From: Cellulomonas timonensis
GTDB lineage: Bacteria; Actinomycetota; Actinomycetes; Actinomycetales; Cellulomonadaceae
Reading direction: 5' to 3'
DNA length: 64,000 nucleotides
Assembly (NCBI RefSeq): GCF_900046455.1
Contig: NZ_FCOT01000008.1
Coordinates: 186,001-250,000, forward strand
Shown: one piece after another, positions 42,255 through 51,182 of the stretch
Layout of the letters: the number at the start of each line of letters is the position of its first letter
Position numbering within the stretch: the stretch's first letter is position 1
Made by a program: the position numbers and the translations under genes
Notes under the pieces: generated by a model
Told to the model about the DNA's origin: nothing
Databases searched by the model: none
Seen by the model: only the letters and a program-made list of their open reading frames with translations

Positions 42255-43853
42255 ATGTCCACGACCACGCCTTCTCGCACCGGCGCCCCCGACGCCGACG
42301 TGCGCCGCACGTATCTCGTCAAGACGCTCGGCTGCCAGATGAACGTCCACGACTCCGAGCACATGGCCGGCATGCTCGAGCAGGCCGGCTACGTCGCGGC
42401 GTCCCCGCAGGACGCCGCCGCCGAGGCCGCCGACATCATCGTCATCAACACCTGCGCGGTGCGCGAGAACGCGTCCGACAAGCTCTACGGCAATCTGGGC
42501 CGGCTCGCCGGCGCCAAGCGGTCGCGGCCGGGCATGCAGATCGCCGTGGGCGGCTGCCTGGCCCAGAAGGACCGCGCGGGAATCGTCGAGCGCGCGCCCT
42601 GGGTGGACGTGGTCTTCGGCACGCACAACCTCGACGCCCTGCCGGTGCTGTTGGAGCGCGCCCGGCACAACCAGCGCGCCGAGGTGGAGATCGCCGAGTC
42701 GCTGCAAGTCTTCCCCTCGACACTGCCCACCCGGCGCGAGTCGGTGTACGCGGGCTGGGTGTCGATCAGCGTCGGCTGCAACAACACGTGCACGTTCTGC
42801 ATCGTGCCGCACCTGCGCGGCAAGGAGCGCGACCGTCGGCCGGGGGAGATCCTCGCCGAGGTCGAGGCGCTCGTGGCGCAGGGCGCCGTCGAGGTCACGC
42901 TGCTCGGCCAGAACGTGAACTCCTACGGCGTCGAGTTCGGCGACCGGGGCGCGTTCGCGAAGCTGCTGCGGGCCGCCGGCGCGATCGAGGGCCTGGAACG
43001 GCTGCGCTTCACGTCCCCGCACCCGGCCGCGTTCACCGACGACGTGATCGCGGCGATGACCGAGACCCCCACGGTGATGCCGCAGCTGCACATGCCGCTG
43101 CAGTCCGGCTCCGACCGGGTGCTGCGCGCCATGCGCCGCTCGTACCGCTCGGAGAAGTTCCTGGGCATCCTGGACCGGGTGCGGGCCGCGATGCCCGACG
43201 CGGCGATCACCACCGACATCATCGTGGGCTTCCCCGGCGAGACCGAGGAGGACTTCGCCGAGACGCTGCGCGTCGTCGAGGCGGCGCGCTTCGCGTCGGC
43301 CTTCACGTTCCAGTACTCCCAGCGCCCCGGGACCCCGGCCGCCGACCTGCCCGACCAGCTCTCCAAGGAGGTCGTGCAGGAGCGGTACGAGCGCCTGGTC
43401 GACCTGCAGGACCGCATCGCGCTGGAGGAGAGCCAGGCGCAGGTGGGCCGCACCGTCGAGGTGCTGGTCGCCGAGGCGGAGGGCCGCAAGGACGGGGCGA
43501 CGCACCGCGTGACCGGGCGGGCGGCCGACAACCGCCTCGTGCACCTCGCGTTGCCGCCGGGCCTGTCCGCCGACGACGCGCCCCGTCCGGGCGACCTCGT
43601 GACGGTGACCGTGACCCGGGCCGCGCCGTACCACCTCGTTGCCGACTCCGCGCTGGACGCCGAGCCCCGCTTCGCCGTCCGGCGCACGCGCGCCGGGGAC
43701 GCCTGGGCCGCGCGCGCATCCGGCCAGGAGCCGGAGCATGGCGGCTCGGGCGCCGGCGGATGCGGCACAGGGGGCACTGGGCCCACGGGTCCGGTGACGC
43801 TGGGCCTGCCGACACTGGGCCTGCCGACACTGGGCGCCCCGACGAGGGCCTGA
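42255..43853 (+). CDS. miaB: tRNA-2-methylthio-N6-dimethylallyladenosine synthase MiaB
   Basis: A radical-SAM enzyme adding the 2-methylthio group to i6A37 of tRNA, acting after MiaA, which lies 4 kb downstream. The N-terminal MTTase domain has Cys27, Cys67 and Cys101 for one Fe-S cluster. The radical-SAM motif CNNTCTFC has Cys175, 179 and 182. A TRAM domain follows at ~400-475. The C-terminus carries an unusual ~60-residue tail, Gly-rich and then [15 protein letters not shown], encoded by a short tandem DNA repeat, beyond the family end. At 532 residues it is slightly long for that reason. Confidence 0.96.
   Translation: MSTTTPSRTGAPDADVRRTYLVKTLGCQMNVHDSEHMAGMLEQAGYVAASPQDAAAEAADIIVINTCAVRENASDKLYGNLGRLAGAKRSRPGMQIAVGGCLAQKDRAGIVERAPWVDVVFGTHNLDALPVLLERARHNQRAEVEIAESLQVFPSTLPTRRESVYAGWVSISVGCNNTCTFCIVPHLRGKERDRRPGEILAEVEALVAQGAVEVTLLGQNVNSYGVEFGDRGAFAKLLRAAGAIEGLERLRFTSPHPAAFTDDVIAAMTETPTVMPQLHMPLQSGSDRVLRAMRRSYRSEKFLGILDRVRAAMPDAAITTDIIVGFPGETEEDFAETLRVVEAARFASAFTFQYSQRPGTPAADLPDQLSKEVVQERYERLVDLQDRIALEESQAQVGRTVEVLVAEAEGRKDGATHRVTGRAADNRLVHLALPPGLSADDAPRPGDLVTVTVTRAAPYHLVADSALDAEPRFAVRRTRAGDAWAARASGQEPEHGGSGAGGCGTGGTGPTGPVTLGLPTLGLPTLGAPTRA
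43800..43836 (+). repeat. 15-base tandem repeat in the 3' end of miaB
   Basis: The unit CTGGGCCTGCCGACA is repeated twice and followed by a partial, diverging third copy, giving [15 protein letters not shown]. In-frame expansion would lengthen the MiaB tail by five residues per unit. Confidence 0.8.
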
Positions 43854-43909
43854 CAGCGCGCCGACTCCGTACGCCTCCCTGAGGAGGCGCAGCTCGTCGA
43901 GCCCGCAGG

Positions 43910-44443
43910 TCAGTCGTTCGGCGCCCCCGGCGGCGGCGCGTCGTCGAGCGGGATCAGCGCGTCCAGCGCCGAGAACATCTGCACCCCGGTGCCGAGCCCG
44001 CACGCCACGAGCTGGGCGACCTGCAGGTCGGTGGCGCCCTGCTCCAGGTCGGCGGAGACCTCGCTGTACAGCGCGAGCAGGCCGTCCTCCTCGCGGACGT
44101 AGACCTTCGGCCAGATCCGCTCGCGGTTCCAGTCGTTGATCGCCAGCGCGACGGCCTTGCGGCGTTCGAGGGGGAGCTGGCGCTGCCAGCGGCCCCGCAC
44201 CTGGAGGATCTCCTCGTGCTCGCCGAGCAGCAGGAACCAGAACCGGTTGCCGTCCCAGGTGCCGGTCAGGTCGCCGTCGTCGTCCACCAGGAACTGGTAG
44301 CCGCGCCCGCGCAGGTAGTCGCCCACGCGCGCCCGGGTCAGCGGGGTGGGGACCTCCACGTCGGAGCGGGAGGTGTGGCGCTTGGCGGGGGAGCGCGTCC
44401 CCAGCACCCGCGAGATCCACGCGCTCAGCGGGCGTGCGCTCAC
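43910..44443 (-). CDS. YbjN-domain protein, paralogue 1
   Basis: A 177-residue protein of the YbjN family (type III secretion chaperone-like fold). Diagnostic segments are FLVDDDGDLTGTWDGNRFWFLLL, EEILQVRGRWQRQLPLE, NDWNRERIWPKVYVRE, YSEVSADLEQGATDLQVAQL and CGLGTGVQMFSALDALIP. A ~30-residue basic N-terminus precedes the domain. It has no catalytic motif; the function is unknown, and E. coli YbjN affects stress and motility genes. GTG at 44443 overlaps the stop of paralogue 2 (GTGA), so the two are coupled. Confidence 0.85.
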   Translation of the reverse strand: MSARPLSAWISRVLGTRSPAKRHTSRSDVEVPTPLTRARVGDYLRGRGYQFLVDDDGDLTGTWDGNRFWFLLLGEHEEILQVRGRWQRQLPLERRKAVALAINDWNRERIWPKVYVREEDGLLALYSEVSADLEQGATDLQVAQLVACGLGTGVQMFSALDALIPLDDAPPPGAPND

Positions 44444-45036
44444 GGCGCCACCCCCGCGGGGTCCGGGTACAGCTCGTCGATCGCGTCGAAGAACATGCTG
44501 CCGGTGCTCAGGCCGCAGAACAGCAGCTGGTTGAGCTGGTCGTCGGTGACCCCGTGCTCGAGGTCGGTGGCGACCTCGGTGATGACGTGGACCATGCCGT
44601 TGTCCCGCACCCGCACGTAGGCCTTGGGCCAGATGCGGTCGGCGTTCCACTCGTTGCAGGCGTCCAGCACCTCCTCGAGGCGCTCGATCGCCACCTCGCG
44701 GTTCCACTGGCCGCGCACCTGCAAGATCTCCGACTCCTCGCCGAACAGGAAGAAGTAGAAGAGCCGTCCGCGCCACAGGCCGCCAAGGTCGCCGTCGCTG
44801 TCGACGAAGTAGCTGAAGTCGTTGCGGACGAACCACTGGGCGATGCGCTCGGTCGTCACAGGTGTGGGGGTGTCGATCACTTGCGCGCCGAGCTCGCGTG
44901 CGAGGAGGTCGGTCACCTGGTCGTGCAGTGCGGCGTGCTCGGCTATCTCGTCGGCGCCACCATCGGGCTCGCGCCGGCCGCTCTCCGGCGGTAGCCCGAG
45001 CCACCGGCTGAGCCGACGGTCCCGGAAGAAACCCAT
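44440..45036 (-). CDS. YbjN-domain protein, paralogue 2
   Basis: 198 residues, the longest of the three because of a charged ~60-residue N-terminus starting MGFFRDRRLSRWLG. The domain repeats the pattern: YFVDSDGDLGGLWRGRLFYFFLFG, SEILQVRGQWNREVAIERL, NEWNADRIWPKAYVR, TEVATDLEHGVTDDQLNQLL and CGLSTGSMFFDAIDELYP. It starts with the same MGFF as paralogue 3, which lies divergently 151 bases away. It is coupled to paralogue 1. The product may form heteromers with its paralogues, as helical chaperone-like domains do (inference). Confidence 0.85.
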   Translation of the reverse strand: MGFFRDRRLSRWLGLPPESGRREPDGGADEIAEHAALHDQVTDLLARELGAQVIDTPTPVTTERIAQWFVRNDFSYFVDSDGDLGGLWRGRLFYFFLFGEESEILQVRGQWNREVAIERLEEVLDACNEWNADRIWPKAYVRVRDNGMVHVITEVATDLEHGVTDDQLNQLLFCGLSTGSMFFDAIDELYPDPAGVAP

Positions 45037-45187
45037 GCCGAAACCCTACCCGTGCTGGGAAGGGGTTCCGCCAGCCCGCGCCCACCGACGCGCGCGGGAC
45101 GTACGGCATGACCGCCGCCGCCGGTTCGGGCTACCCTCGGTCGGCAGCGCGCCCCCGCGCGATTTACGAGACACGAGGTCGTTTGTC

Positions 45188-45694
45188 ATGGGTTTCTTCA
45201 GCAGGCCGGACGTGGATGCCGCGGCATCCGGGCTCGAACCGTTGAGCCACCAGCGCATCATCGAGCGGCTCGAGGCGAAGGGCTTCACCTACGGCGTCGA
45301 CGACGACGGGGACATCGGCGGCCGGTGGGACGACCACGCGTTCTACTTCTTCCTGCTTGGCCGCGACTCCGAGTACCTGCAGGTGCGGGGCCGCTGGGCC
45401 CGTGAGGTCGCGCCGAGCGAGATCGACGCGCTCACGGCCGAGGTCAACGCCTGGAACCTCGACAAGCTGTGGCCCAAGGTCTACGTGCGCGCCGAGGGCG
45501 ACCGTATCGGGGTCTACTCCGAGCACACCGTCGACTACGAGCACGGGGTCAGCGACAGCCAGCTGGAGCTGCACATGGCCTGCGGCATCAGCACCGCGCT
45601 GCAGTTCTTCGCGCACCTCGACTCGCTCTACCCGCAGGCAGTGGCCGACGCCCGCGCACAGCTCGCCGGGCAGGCCGCGGCCCCGACCGCGTAG
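45188..45694 (+). CDS. YbjN-domain protein, paralogue 3
   Basis: 168 residues, divergent from the other two. MGFFSRPDV is followed almost at once by the domain: FTYGVDDDGDIGGRWDDHAFYFFLLG, SEYLQVRGRWAREVAPSEID, NAWNLDKLWPKVYVRAE, YSEHTVDYEHGVSDSQLELHM and CGISTALQFFAHLDSLYP. It is clearly homologous to both neighbours and lacks the long N-terminus. A hydrophilic Ala-rich tail ends it. The ATG at 45188 is supported by the MGFF match with paralogue 2. The divergent 151-base gap should hold both promoters. Confidence 0.85.
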   Translation: MGFFSRPDVDAAASGLEPLSHQRIIERLEAKGFTYGVDDDGDIGGRWDDHAFYFFLLGRDSEYLQVRGRWAREVAPSEIDALTAEVNAWNLDKLWPKVYVRAEGDRIGVYSEHTVDYEHGVSDSQLELHMACGISTALQFFAHLDSLYPQAVADARAQLAGQAAAPTA

Positions 45695-45743
45695 GCGCCC
45701 GGATCGACCGGGGCGGGCGTCCTGGGCGGGCGCCCGGAGCGGC

Positions 45744-45749
45744 TAACGT
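45744..45749 (+). promoter_or_regulatory. -10 element (TAACGT) before the LigB-like gene
   Basis: TAACGT, six bases before the ATG at 45756, marking a likely leaderless start for the LigB-like/miaA unit. Confidence 0.45.
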
Positions 45750-45755
45750 CGGAGC

Positions 45756-46526
45756 ATGTTCGCTGCCGCCGCGCTGGTCCCGGAGACCGCACTGCTCGTC
45801 CCCGGCGCCGCCGGCCGTGCCGACGTCCTGGGGAAGGTGCGGGAGGCTGCGCTGACGGCCCTCGCCCGGGTGCTCGACCAGGCCCCCGACATGGTGGTGG
45901 TAGTCGCCCCGGGGCCCGTCGACCGGGTGCTCGGCGAGGACGCGCGGCCGAGCCTGGCCGCCGCGGGGATCCCCGACGACGCGCTCGGCTGGCGTCCTGC
46001 CCAGAGCGGCCCGGAGTCGGTGGCGGCCGGCCCCGGCGCCAGTGTCGCGCTGCTGCTCCTCGCGGCGGCGGGCTGGCGCGGCCCGACGGCGACGGTCGAG
46101 GTGGGCGGCGGAACGGCTGATCCCGTGCGCCTGCGCGCCCAGGGGGCCGCACTGGCCCGGTCCACGGAGCCCAGCGCCAAGATCGCCCTTGTCGTCGCGG
46201 GGTCGCTCAGCGCAAGGCACGGACACGACGCGCCACTCGCCGAGGACCCGCAGGCGGTGACTGTCGACGCGGAACTGCTGGAGGCGATCGCCGACGCCGG
46301 ACCACAGGCCCGCGCCCTGCTCGCCGGCTCGTCCGCGGAGATGGCCCAGCGGCTGGCGATCAGCCTCTGGGGGCCGATGCAGGTGCTCCTCGGCGCCGCC
46401 GACGCCGCGCCCGTGCCGCCCGGCGCGCCCGACGCGGGTGTCACCGCCGAGGTGCTCATCGCCGACGCGCCACTCGGCGCCCAGTACGTCGTCGCCACAT
46501 GGCTCACCGCGCAGGCCGCCCGATGA
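45756..46526 (+). CDS. Class III extradiol dioxygenase-like (LigB-fold) protein
   Basis: 256 residues. The fold is recognised from the start (AAALVPETALLVPGAAG) and VVVVAPGP, IALVVAGSLSARHGHDAPL and the C-terminal LGAQYVVATWL. The His ligands expected of true ring-cleaving dioxygenases are mostly not evident, apart from RHGHDAP, so an enzymatic role is doubtful. Proteins like it sit just before miaA in many actinobacteria, and here the stop overlaps the miaA ATG. This conserved place suggests a link to tRNA modification or to dapF, but none is known to me. Confidence 0.75.
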   Translation: MFAAAALVPETALLVPGAAGRADVLGKVREAALTALARVLDQAPDMVVVVAPGPVDRVLGEDARPSLAAAGIPDDALGWRPAQSGPESVAAGPGASVALLLLAAAGWRGPTATVEVGGGTADPVRLRAQGAALARSTEPSAKIALVVAGSLSARHGHDAPLAEDPQAVTVDAELLEAIADAGPQARALLAGSSAEMAQRLAISLWGPMQVLLGAADAAPVPPGAPDAGVTAEVLIADAPLGAQYVVATWLTAQAAR

Positions 46527-47488
46527 CCGGCGCCGGGATCGTCGTCGCGATCGTCGGGCCCACCGCGACAGGCAAGTCGGACCTCGGGCTGGCGCTCGCG
46601 GAGCGGCTCGACGGCGAGATCGTCAACACGGACTCGATGCAGCTCTACCGGGGGATGGACATCGGGACGGCCAAGCTCACGCCGGCCGAGCGCCGGGGCA
46701 TCCCCCACCATCAGATCGACGTCCTCGACCCGCTCGACGACGCCTCGGTGGCGGACTACCAGCGCGAGGCCCGCGGGGACCTGCGCGCCATCACCGCGCG
46801 GGGCCGCAGGGCTGTCGCCGTGGGCGGGTCGGGGCTGTACGTGCGCGCGCTGTTCGACCATATGGACTTCCCGGGCACCGACCCGCTGGTGCGGGCGCGG
46901 CTCGAGGAGCGGGTCGAGGCGGAGGGGTCGCGCGCGCTGCATGCCGAGCTCGCACAGCTGGACCCGCGCGCGGCCGAGGGCATCGGGCCCCGCAACGCCC
47001 GTCGCGTGGTCCGCGCGCTCGAGGTGATCGAGCTCACGGGCCGGCCCTACTCGGCGAGCCTCCCGCAGCATGTGTACGAGGTGCCGGCCGTGCAGATCGG
47101 GCTGGACTGCGACCGCGCGGTGCTGGACGCCCGGGTCGAGGCGCGCGTGGACCGCATGTGGGAGGCGGGCCTCGTGGACGAGGTCGAGGCCCTCGCGGCG
47201 CACGGCTTCGGCCGGACAGCCGCCCGCGCCGTCGGCTATGCCGAGACGCTCGCGCTGCTGGCCGGCGAGCTCGACGAGGCGGGGGCGCGCGGGGCCATCG
47301 CGGCGGGCACCCGGCGCCTGGCCCGCAAGCAGATGGGGTGGTTCGGCCGCGACCCCCGCGTGCATTGGCTCGACGCGCAGGACCCGGACCTCGTGGAGCG
47401 CGCCCTGGGGCTGGTCGCGGCCGCAGACGCGGGCCGGCTGCAGCCGCCCACGGCGGACCCGGCGCCGCGTCGTAGTCTGGGCTCATGA
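46523..47488 (+). CDS. miaA: tRNA dimethylallyltransferase MiaA
   Basis: Transfers a dimethylallyl group to A37 of tRNAs reading U-starting codons, making the substrate for MiaB. The 321 residues have the P-loop GPTATGKSD (11-19), NTDSMQLYRGMDIGTAK (substrate loop), RNARRVVRALEV and the C-terminal KQMGWFGRD tRNA-contact segment. ATG at 46523 overlaps the upstream stop; the frame is open eight codons further. dapF starts within its last codons. Confidence 0.96.
   Translation: MTGAGIVVAIVGPTATGKSDLGLALAERLDGEIVNTDSMQLYRGMDIGTAKLTPAERRGIPHHQIDVLDPLDDASVADYQREARGDLRAITARGRRAVAVGGSGLYVRALFDHMDFPGTDPLVRARLEERVEAEGSRALHAELAQLDPRAAEGIGPRNARRVVRALEVIELTGRPYSASLPQHVYEVPAVQIGLDCDRAVLDARVEARVDRMWEAGLVDEVEALAAHGFGRTAARAVGYAETLALLAGELDEAGARGAIAAGTRRLARKQMGWFGRDPRVHWLDAQDPDLVERALGLVAAADAGRLQPPTADPAPRRSLGS
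47473..47478 (+). promoter_or_regulatory. -10 element (TAGTCT) of dapF, inside miaA
   Basis: TAGTCT, six bases before the dapF ATG. It lies in the last codons of miaA and would give dapF its own leaderless transcript as well as read-through. Confidence 0.45.
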
Positions 47489-48459
47489 CCAGCCCGGCCA
47501 CCGACCTCGCCTCGACCGGCGCCGCCCCTGCGACGCTCGCGGTCACCAAGGGGCACGGCACGCAGAACGACTTCGTGCTCCTCGACGACCGCGACGGCGC
47601 CCTGGAGCTCACCGACTCGCTCGTGCGTGCGCTCGCGGACCGTCGGGCCGGTGTCGGTGGCGACGGCGTGATCCGCCTCGTCGCGAGCGCGGCGCTGCCC
47701 GACGGCGCCCCCAGCCTCGCGCAGGACCCGCGCGCGCAGTGGTTCATGGACTACCGCAACGGCGACGGGTCGATCGCGGAGATGTGCGGCAACGGGGTGC
47801 GCGTCTTCGCCGCCTACCTGGTGAGCCTGCAGTTGTGGGACCCGGCCGAGGGCGACTTGGTGATCGGGACCCGCGCCGGGGTGCGCCATGTGCGCCGCGA
47901 GGCCGCCCCCGGCGCGCCCGGCGGCGTCTGGTACGCCGTCGACATGGGCACGTGGACGCTTCCGGGCGGCGCTGCCGCCCAGGCGGCGGGCTTCGATGCC
48001 GAGGTCGTCGTCTCCGGCCTCGAGGTGGCTCGTCCCGCGTTGAGCGTCGACGTCGGCAACCCGCACACCGTGCTGGCGCTCGCGGGGGAGGGCGAGCTGG
48101 AGGCGGTGGACCTGACCCGTGCGCCCGCGGTGGCCCCGCAGCCGCCGCACGGCACCAACGTGGAGCTCGTCGTCCCGCTCGGCGAGAGCACGGCGCCGGA
48201 CGGCACGATCGTCGGGCGCGTGCGGATGCGCGTCCATGAGCGCGGGGTGGGGGAGACCCGATCCTGCGGCACTGGCGCCTGCGCGGCCGCGCTGGCGGTG
48301 CGCACGTGGGCCGGCGCAGGGGCCCCGGACGTGTGGCTGGTCGACGTGCCGGGCGGCACGGTGCGGGTGCGGCTGTTGGACGGCGGACGCGTGGAGCTCG
48401 CGGGGCCCGCGGTGCTGATCGCCCACGCCGAGGTCGACCTGGCCGCGCTGGGCGGATGA
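47485..48459 (+). CDS. dapF: Diaminopimelate epimerase
   Basis: Converts L,L- to meso-diaminopimelate for lysine and peptidoglycan. The 324 residues carry both catalytic Cys: C101 in EMCGNGVRV and C261 in RSCGTGAC. KGHGTQNDFVLLDD opens the first pseudo-symmetric half. An N-terminal extension of about 18 residues precedes it. It overlaps miaA and the following thioredoxin-like gene by four bases each. The reductively controlled Cys pair makes the thioredoxin neighbour interesting, though not proven relevant. Confidence 0.97.
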   Translation: MTSPATDLASTGAAPATLAVTKGHGTQNDFVLLDDRDGALELTDSLVRALADRRAGVGGDGVIRLVASAALPDGAPSLAQDPRAQWFMDYRNGDGSIAEMCGNGVRVFAAYLVSLQLWDPAEGDLVIGTRAGVRHVRREAAPGAPGGVWYAVDMGTWTLPGGAAAQAAGFDAEVVVSGLEVARPALSVDVGNPHTVLALAGEGELEAVDLTRAPAVAPQPPHGTNVELVVPLGESTAPDGTIVGRVRMRVHERGVGETRSCGTGACAAALAVRTWAGAGAPDVWLVDVPGGTVRVRLLDGGRVELAGPAVLIAHAEVDLAALGG

Positions 48460-48806
48460 CGGCGGGGCGGATGACGACGCTGACGAGCGGGGACCTCGGG
48501 CAGCCGCTCGGACGACGGGCCACGTTCGTGCAGCTCTCGAGCGCGTTCTGCCTGCCGTGCCGGGCGGCCCGCCGCGTGCTCGAGCTCGTCGCGGGCGAGC
48601 AGGAGGGCGTCGCCCACATCGAGCTGGACGTCGGCGAGCACCTCGACCTGGGCGAGCGGCTCGACGTCCGCTCCACCCCGACGGTCCTCGTCCTGGACGC
48701 CGACGGTGTGGAGCGGGTGCGGGCGACCGGCGCCCCGACGCTCGCGCAAGCGCGGGCAGCACTGGCCCGCGTGATCGGCGGCCTGGAGCGCCCGAGCTCA
48801 GCGTGA
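48456..48806 (+). CDS. Thioredoxin-fold protein
   Basis: A 116-residue protein with an active-site pair FCLPCR (C32, C35), an LPC variant of the usual CGPC, preceded by FVQLSSA and followed by ELDVGEHLDLGERLDVRSTPTVLVLD, including the cis-Pro (STPT). It is thus likely a thiol-disulfide protein of the cytoplasm, as no signal peptide is seen. The ATG at 48456 overlaps the dapF stop; a second ATG at 48471 is possible. The 3' end overlaps the convergent methyltransferase gene by nine bases. Confidence 0.85.
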   Translation: MTAGRMTTLTSGDLGQPLGRRATFVQLSSAFCLPCRAARRVLELVAGEQEGVAHIELDVGEHLDLGERLDVRSTPTVLVLDADGVERVRATGAPTLAQARAALARVIGGLERPSSA

Positions 48807-49412
48807 GGTGACGCGCAGCACCCGGAAGCCCTTGGCGCTCGCGACACGCTCGATCGCGGCGCCGTCCCCGAGCTGTTCCGCGAGCCAGCGTTGCAACGAG
48901 TCCGCCCCGAGGTTCTTGCCGACCACGAGATGCGCTTGCGCGCCGGGGGCCAGCCGGGGCATCCAGCGCAGCAGCAGCGAGTGCAGCGCCTCCTTGCCGA
49001 CCCGGATCGGCGGGTTCGACCAGATCGCCGCGAACGCCACGTCGTCGGGGACGTCGTCGGGCAGGACGGCGCGCACGTTCTCCAGCCCGAGCCGCTCGGC
49101 GTTGCGCCGCACCAGGTCCAGCGCGCGCTCGTTCACGTCCACCGCCCACACACGCGTCCCGGGCGACTCCAGGGCCATTGACAGCGCCACCGGGCCCCAC
49201 CCGCACCCCAGGTCGAGCAGGTCGCCCGCGGCGGGGGCCGCGGGGACGGTGCGCAGCAGCACCTCGGTGCCGAGGTCGACGTGGTCGGGGGAGAAGACGC
49301 CACCGGCGGTCTCCACCTCGACATCGCGGCCGGCCAGATGGACGGCGAGGGTGCGGCGCTCCTCGGGCGAGGCCGGGTGGGCGGTGAAGTAGTGGTCGTT
49401 CCCTGTCACCAC
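48798..49412 (-). CDS. Class I SAM methyltransferase (RsmC-like small subunit methylase)
   Basis: 204 residues with SAM motif LLDLGCGWGPVALSMAL (~65-81), acidic motif VWAVDVNERAL and the catalytic SNPPIRVG (132-139). The N-P-P-I/F motif marks base-amino methylases, and the layout (HYFTAHPAS..., ...VFSPDHVDLGTEVLL) matches the C-terminal domain of RsmC/RlmG (guanine N2 of rRNA). The N-terminal pseudo-domain of E. coli RsmC is absent, as is common in actinobacteria. The gene is convergent with the thioredoxin-like gene and overlaps it by nine bases. Confidence 0.87.
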   Translation of the reverse strand: MVTGNDHYFTAHPASPEERRTLAVHLAGRDVEVETAGGVFSPDHVDLGTEVLLRTVPAAPAAGDLLDLGCGWGPVALSMALESPGTRVWAVDVNERALDLVRRNAERLGLENVRAVLPDDVPDDVAFAAIWSNPPIRVGKEALHSLLLRWMPRLAPGAQAHLVVGKNLGADSLQRWLAEQLGDGAAIERVASAKGFRVLRVTSR

Positions 49413-49598
49413 CCGACCCTATCCGGGCGTGCTGGGTCTGGATGCGCGGGGATCGTCCACCCGCGGCCTTAGCCCGCAGCGAATAGCGTCGCAATCGCTC
49501 CCCGAGGCGTGTCACCCTGGACACGTCGCCGGAGGATCCGGCGGAGCGTCGTCCGCGGGCTTCCCCGCGCCGACGCGGGCACGGACGAGAGGCCACGT

Positions 49599-51152
49599 GT
49601 GAACGACCCGCAGCACCCCATGACGCGCCAAGACGAGAACAATGAGGTCGTCTTGCCACGCAGCGCTCAAGAGGTGGCGGACGACGTGGTGGCCCGTGTG
49701 CTCGCGCGCGCCGGCACCGCCCGCCACGACGGCGGCACCATCCACTCGACCTACGACGGCGACCAGCTCGAGCTCGAGGAGCGCACATCGCTGCGGCGAG
49801 TCGCCGGGCTGTCCACCGAGCTCGAGGACGTCACCGAGGTCGAGTACCGGCAGTTGCGCCTGGAGCGCGTGGTGCTCGTCGGCATCTGGGGCGCCCCGTC
49901 CTCCGAGGAGGGCGCCACCACCGCCGAGGAGGCTGAGATCTCGCTGCGCGAGCTCGCGGCGCTCGCGGAGACCGCCGGGTCCGAGGTGCTCGACGGGCTC
50001 CTGCAGCGTCGTCGCAACCCGGACCCCGGCACATTCCTCGGCTCGGGCAAGGCCGCCGAGCTCGCCACCGTCGTCGCCGCCAACGGGGCTGACACTGTCA
50101 TCGTCGACGCCGAGCTCGCCCCGTCGCAGCGCAGGGCCCTGGAGGACGTGGTCCGCGTCAAGGTGATCGACAGGACCGCGCTGATCCTCGACATCTTCGC
50201 CCAGCACGCCAAGTCCCGTGAGGGCAAGGCGCAGGTCGAGCTCGCGCAGCTCGAGTACCTGCTGCCACGGCTGCGTGGCTGGGGCGAGTCGATGTCCCGC
50301 CAGGCCGGTGGGCAGGTCGGCGGCGCGGGAGCCGGGATGGGCTCGCGTGGCCCCGGTGAGACGAAGATCGAGCTCGACCGCCGTCGCATCCGCGACCGCA
50401 TGGCCAAGCTGCGCCGCGAGATCGCGGCCATGGAGCCCGCGCGCGCCACCAAGCGCGCGAACCGCAAGCGCCACGCGATCCCCTCGGTGGCGATCGCCGG
50501 GTACACCAACGCCGGCAAGTCCTCGCTGCTCAACCGGCTCACCGGCGCCGGGGTGCTCGTGGAGAACGCGCTGTTCGCCACGCTCGACCCGACGGTCCGG
50601 CGCGCCGAGGCCGCCGACGGGCGCGTGTTCACCCTCACCGACACGGTCGGCTTCGTGCGCTCCCTGCCGCACCAGCTCGTCGAGGCGTTCCGCTCCAGCC
50701 TCGAGGAGGTCGCGGACGCCGACCTCGTACTGCACGTGGTCGACGCCTCGCACCCCGACCCCGAGGGGCAGATCGCGGCGGTCCGCCACGTCTTCGCGGA
50801 CATCCCCGGCGCCATGGACGTGCCGGAGATCATCGTGCTGAACAAGGCCGACCTGGCCGAGCCGGAGGTCGTGGCGCGGCTGCGCTCGCGGGAGCCGGGC
50901 GCCATCGTCGTCTCGGCGCACACGGGCGAGGGTATCGACGCGCTGCAGGAGCTCATCGCCGACCAGCTGCCCCGGCCTGGGGTGACCGTCGACGTGGTGA
51001 TCCCCTACGACCGAGGCGACCTGGTCAACCGGGTGCACCTGCACGGTGAGATCGACTCGGAGGAGCACACCCCGGCGGGAACGGCCCTACGCGGCCGGGT
51101 GGACGAGTCGCTGGCCGCCGAGCTCACCGCCGCGGCGGTGCGCGCGGGCTGA
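49599..51152 (+). CDS. hflX: GTPase HflX
   Basis: A ribosome-splitting stress GTPase. Of 517 residues, the N-terminal HflX domain carries RRNPDPGTFLGSGKAAELA, and a coiled region follows (GGAGAGMGSRGPGETKIELDRRRIRDR). The G domain has G1 GYTNAGKSS (~301), G3 DTVGF and G4 NKAD. GTG at 49599 is chosen for GAGAGG six bases upstream; ATG at 49620 and a frame open to 49509 are alternatives. The long N-terminus (~75 residues before the domain) is usual in actinobacteria. A dinG-like gene follows after 30 bases. Confidence 0.95.
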   Translation: MNDPQHPMTRQDENNEVVLPRSAQEVADDVVARVLARAGTARHDGGTIHSTYDGDQLELEERTSLRRVAGLSTELEDVTEVEYRQLRLERVVLVGIWGAPSSEEGATTAEEAEISLRELAALAETAGSEVLDGLLQRRRNPDPGTFLGSGKAAELATVVAANGADTVIVDAELAPSQRRALEDVVRVKVIDRTALILDIFAQHAKSREGKAQVELAQLEYLLPRLRGWGESMSRQAGGQVGGAGAGMGSRGPGETKIELDRRRIRDRMAKLRREIAAMEPARATKRANRKRHAIPSVAIAGYTNAGKSSLLNRLTGAGVLVENALFATLDPTVRRAEAADGRVFTLTDTVGFVRSLPHQLVEAFRSSLEEVADADLVLHVVDASHPDPEGQIAAVRHVFADIPGAMDVPEIIVLNKADLAEPEVVARLRSREPGAIVVSAHTGEGIDALQELIADQLPRPGVTVDVVIPYDRGDLVNRVHLHGEIDSEEHTPAGTALRGRVDESLAAELTAAAVRAG

Positions 51153-51170
51153 GGCGTCAGACCCGGCGAC

Positions 51171-51176
51171 TAGGCT
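51171..51176 (+). promoter_or_regulatory. -10 element (TAGGCT) of the dinG-like gene
   Basis: TAGGCT, six bases before GTG at 51183. The alternative GTG at 51177 abuts the hexamer and could not be in the transcript, so this site decides the start. Confidence 0.5.
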
Positions 51177-51182
51177 GTGGCG

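Noticed and set aside
45756-46526. True aromatic-ring-cleaving dioxygenase
   Set aside because: The expected metal-binding His residues near the N-terminus are lacking and the gene context is tRNA modification, so only the fold name is kept.
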